NCBI GenBank assembly: GCA_030562195.1
Contig: JAUJPP010000007.1
Span: 24,301,769 to 24,365,768, forward strand
Reading direction: 5' to 3'
From: Nipponacmea schrenckii
Taxonomy: Eukaryota; Mollusca; Gastropoda; Lottiidae
Length of the DNA: 64,000 bases
Below the pieces are notes generated by a model. The model saw only the letters and a program-made list of their open reading frames with translations, was not told the origin of the DNA and made no database searches. Position numbers and translations under genes: made by a program. Positions 60,432-64,000 of the stretch are shown here, piece by piece. Each line of letters opens with the position of its first letter. Within the stretch, counting starts at the first letter, position 1.

Positions 60432-60979
60432 TTAAACTGGTTCTTCCAAACTATCCACAATAGGAGGTATACCAGATAATGACCTTGTGTCCATATCAGT
60501 AGTTAATGAGTCAATCATGGTCACTGAGTCAGTAGTATCACTATCAGCTTGAGAATCATCTTCTACTTTTTGTTCAGAAGCTGTATCAGGTTGATGGGAA
60601 GGATTTTTGACAGTGTTGACTGAGGGCTCAGGTTCAATACAAGTTACAGTGAATCTATCATTAGTATATGTGGTCTCATGTACGGGAACTGATTCCGAAT
60701 CATCTGAATTTCCTGCATTTTGTTGTATTAAATCTGGTACCTGAATCACTGATGCTGTAGTAAAGTCAAATCCATCATTATTTAAATCAGATACAGAACT
60801 AGGTTCTGTTTTGTATTGAGAAGAACAACTAGAATCAGTATCACAGTCATATTTCATATACTCTTGTGACTCCACCATGAACATTTTCAGCTTTTGGATG
60901 ATATCAACTGGTGTAGAAGCAGAGGTTGGTGAGGATGGACCACCACTGGAACTACATGATGAGGGTAAACTGTGAGCAA
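60432..60979 (-). CDS. Unidentified gene, terminal exon
   Basis: Acceptor TTTTGTTTACAG; starts VAHSLPSSCSSSGGPSSP, includes VDIIQKLKMFMVESQEYMKY as the only clearly ordered-looking helix, and ends at TAA (60,432-60,434). A long intact frame with no internal stop supports coding. Confidence 0.78.
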
Positions 60980-62321
60980 CTGTAAACAAAACAGAAATAT
61001 AAACTTCAAGTAGACTAAACAAACTTTCTTGCAATTCCACTCTTCTCTGAGTTTTAAGAAACCGACCGTTACAAAAGCAGCAAATAATTTAATATTGTTT
61101 ATAGATGGAGTTTCATTTCCGTACATATTTGTTTATTAGCATCTCTTATAGGAACCACAGACAGACATTTTAAATTATGCAAATCAAATCATTTAATAGC
61201 TTTGATACATTTCAAAATGTTTGAAACCTCTTTACTATCCATTGAAGACAAAACCTTAAGCTCTCCTCTGTTAACGTGGATATAAAACCAAATATTACCT
61301 CTGTTAGGAACTATGAGGGGAAGACTTGCATTCTGTTTATTACAAGGAAGAACAACATTATTATAAGGAGGTGATGCTAATGGTGTTTGAAACTTGTTAC
61401 TAGTTGTTCTAGCTAGGAAATCATCTACAGCTTTATATGTTAATGAGTTATGTAAGGTTTCTAAAGGCCTTATTGATGGTACCATGTTGAAACCTTCAAA
61501 TGCTGAAATATAACAATGGTATGGTTATGATTATAGTGGACAAGTTTCACAATCTTTACAATATTCAGATAGAAGTGAAATTGATGGGATCTAAGATATC
61601 TAATAAATCATTCCACAACAAAAAAAGCCCACTGCAAGACTTCTTTATTTGATTTTGTAAGACCAAACTACTAACTAACTTTATAAAATCTAGTTAATCA
61701 AAACTTTTAAGTCAGAAGTAAGCTTATGGAGATGTTGGAATGGGTAGTCACAGGTATCTTTTTTTATCTTTCTAAATGAAGAGCTTCATCAAACATACAT
61801 TACAAATTTCAAATTCTGGCACAACCAATCAACAACAATCTCGATTTGAATTTAACAAGGGATTGATGTGATTGGTCAAAACAGAATTTGAAAAGTTTTC
61901 TGAATGATCATCTCTTGTTGGATAGTTTTAGGGTGTTCTACTACTGACAACATAGTGACATGGATAACCATGCAAGACTAGAAATCACAACATGGTAGCC
62001 TAAGTGGGAGGATTCAAATGGTTTGAGATCTGGTGGAGGTTATGCCTATGCTGACTGAAATAGGCTTACATTATACATAAAAAAGAGCATTTTCATGAAA
62101 CTTTGTAATGATTTGAAAAATATATATGGTACGGTAATCAGTATACCAATTAAACCTGACCTTACAAACAGATGTCCAGCCAATACATCTGAACCCTGTT
62201 TATGATATTTAATTACCTTTCAGCGCATTAGTATTAAGATAGAACAAACTAGAACAGGAATGCCGATGTCTATCTGATGCTATAGGTAGATGAACTGTTT
62301 GATAATGTCTCTGTATAAAAG
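60432..62321 (-). CDS. Unidentified protein, last three exons (5' part not found)
   Basis: Three exons join with consistent phases (62321-62217, 61502-61299, 60979-60432) into 284 complete codons, one residue completed by an upstream exon, and a TAA stop. I do not recognise the family. The N-terminal part seen has FIQRHYQTVHLPIASDRHRH and LHNSLTYKAVDDFLARTT. The middle has FQTPLASPPYNNVVLPCNK. The C-terminal 180 residues are Ser/Thr-rich and acidic (SSCSSSGGPSSPTSAS, EDDSQADSDTTDSV) with little predicted order, ending PPIVDSLEEPV. No membrane segment or catalytic motif is visible. The tail could be a phosphorylated, disordered region of a regulatory protein, which is only an inference. No matching 5' exon was found before the right edge. 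Confidence 0.7.
61299..61502 (-). CDS. Unidentified gene, penultimate exon
   Basis: 204 bp, acceptor ATTTCAG, donor GTAATA. It encodes FEGFNMVPSIRPLETLHNSL to LPLIVPNR. Phases 1 and 1 fit both neighbours. Confidence 0.75.
62217..62321 (-). CDS. Unidentified gene, third exon from the end
   Basis: 105 bp, acceptor TAATTTCAG, donor GTAATT. It encodes FIQRHYQTVHLPIASDRHRH then CSSLFYLNTNALK. It needs an upstream exon ending in phase 1. Confidence 0.68.
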
Positions 62322-64000
62322 CTGAAATTAAATTTCTCTTCTGTGAATATTTTGGAATAACAGATCAATATGATAAAGTCAATCAAATACATTGGAATTG
62401 AAATGAAAATCTAGTGACAATGAGTTCTTATTGGGACCATAAATCAAATGAGTTACAGGTGAATCCTGGCTATAAATGATATTGATGATTATCTCTGATA
62501 ATATATTATAAAATATTTCATATCCTGTCTATACACATGTATATCTAATTGATATCAAATCTGATGAAATGACCAACGAAAAATAAATAATGAGGTATCG
62601 AAAAAAAAAAAAAATTCACAAAATATTTGAGGATATAAAAGCTTGAGAGGGTGGTATATTTTGCAACGGATATTTCTACCACACTAAATATCTTTTGTGT
62701 CAAAAAATACGATAAATTTATAAAAATAAATTCTTATATAGCTCTGAAAGTTTGTGTAGCTACCGGTATCTCAATTTCTTGAAGAAGACTCACTGACAGA
62801 ACAGTCTGAAATAAAGCTATTTCAAACAACACATCATTATGGTACATATACTACACATAGAGTTGATTAGTAAAATACATGCTTGCTTTATTCGAAAATC
62901 TTTTTTATAAGCATTAAATTAGCAAAGCATTTTCTGCACAGGTCGTATGATGCCTTTAAAAATTGGCAGCTAGTCATATTTTAGAAGTTTACCCTCAGTT
63001 ATCAGTGAACTGATTTGATATACTACCCTAGAATAAATCATAATAAAAAAAGTTGGTATGGTTATCTATGTCAATAATCAATATTATCAGTTTTGGGAGT
63101 TACAGAAAAGATTGTCATAAATGAAATTGAAGACAAAAAAAAAAAAAAATAGAAAAAAAAAAAGGAAGGATATCACATTGCATGTTAAAGTGATTTTTAA
63201 AATTTTTCAAGTGTATAGTACACTGATAGGGTCAATTTCTTCTAGACATCTGTGGTTTTACAATTCCACTAATGCAAAGGGCCTTAAGTGATATAAGCAG
63301 ATTTTGAGATGCTCAATACATATACAAAATTGAGAAAACTTCTTCACAATCCCTAAAACAAAAAAAATTGTATAAGATAATGGAAATAATAATTTGACTA
63401 TCAAAATGTCAAAGTGTAAGAATAAGTATTGTTTTATCAGATAATAGTGTAAATTGTATCCTGGTGGTTTATAGACTATATAAATCTGACATAATCAGAA
63501 CATTACATTGAACATCAATAACATAGCATAGAAAACATGTTGCATTTTAATAATTGTAATGTAGTATGATCACTTATATTGGAAATAAAAACCATTTCAT
63601 TCAAATTAAAATGAATGCTTGATATAAGCTAAAAAAAAGTGTTGAAATTTAAAGAGATTGGTCTGAAAGTCTAAAAACTCTGGACATTAGAAATTATGGT
63701 ACTAATTTTATGTACAAAATTTTTGAAAATGCTTTCTACTGGTTTAAAGTTTACAGAGGGTCTCATTACAGCCCAAATAAAGAGAATATATATATGATAT
63801 ATAATGTCTATCTACTAAATGAAAGGTTATGAAATTAGATCTGTATGAACTATAATGTTTTTTTACAGGGTCTCATTACAGCCCAAATAAAGAGAATATA
63901 TATATGATATATAATGTCTATCTACTAAATGAAATGTTATGAAATTAGATCTGTATGAACTATAATGTTTTTTTACAGGGTCTCATTACAGCCCAAATAA
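62322..64000. other. Intron or upstream sequence of the unidentified gene
   Basis: AT-rich with poly-A runs (about 62,600 and 63,135-63,162), a half copy of a MITE-like repeat near 63,243-63,280, and the 110-bp tandem repeat at the edge. No exon could be supported. Confidence 0.55.
63753..64000. repeat. 110-bp tandem repeat running off the window
   Basis: GGGTCTCATTACAGCCCAAA recurs at 63,758, 63,868 and 63,978, a period of exactly 110 bp, with about one substitution noticed per unit (GAAAGGTTAT against GAAATGTTAT). At least 2.2 copies are visible and the array continues beyond the end. Confidence 0.95.

Noticed and set aside
62770..62811. Possible extra 5' exon of the unidentified gene (acceptor TTTATTTCAG, donor GTAGCT)
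   Set aside because: The 42-bp segment is open only in phase 0-0, whereas the downstream exon needs an upstream phase of 1; in the required frame it has a stop.

Overview
This is eukaryotic, AT-rich, intron-rich animal DNA. A calexcitin-type EF-hand gene (a protostome family), a natriuretic-peptide-receptor-like guanylate cyclase, a Penelope-like retroelement and tRNA-derived SINEs together suggest a marine invertebrate, most likely a mollusc or another lophotrochozoan. That placement is an inference. All three protein-coding genes found lie on the minus strand. Most single open frames in the window are chance frames; the real genes were rebuilt exon by exon from splice signals, phase and family motifs.

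Layout. (1) 2,995-15,258 (perhaps to 18,364): a complete 189-residue calexcitin-like Ca2+-binding protein in six coding exons. Its introns carry two minisatellites (about 3,905-4,590 and 10,190-10,862), a MITE directly upstream of one acceptor (4,749-5,217) and a 1-kb inverted repeat. (2) 15.3-29.7 kb: no host gene seen. This stretch holds a SINE, a diverged tandem repeat and a nearly intact Penelope-like element (23,142-25,995) with 268-bp inverted terminal repeats and a 13-bp target duplication. (3) 29,741-55,230: a receptor guanylate cyclase of 22 coding exons whose phases all agree, giving 1,088 residues: signal peptide, ligand-binding domain, one membrane span, kinase-homology domain, dimerisation helix and catalytic cyclase domain. 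Its 11.3-kb first intron holds a CACTA-like element, a 26-unit 40-bp array and several smaller repeats. (4) 55.3-60.4 kb: no gene seen. (5) 60,432-62,321: the last three exons of an unidentified gene with a Ser/Thr/Asp-rich tail. A 110-bp tandem repeat runs off the right edge.

The most unusual structure is at 35,420-36,105. The 3' end of cyclase exon 12 together with its 5' splice site has been amplified into about 13-14 tandem copies just downstream in the intron, and about eight copies keep a strong GTAAGT-like donor. One of these would lengthen the exon in frame by 11 codons. A second notable structure is a 40-bp satellite whose unit equals one arm of an 80-bp palindromic element found 49 kb away.

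No CRISPR array, prokaryotic operon, rRNA or intact tRNA gene was seen. The calexcitin and cyclase genes both belong to second-messenger signalling (Ca2+ and cGMP), but nothing in the sequence links their regulation.
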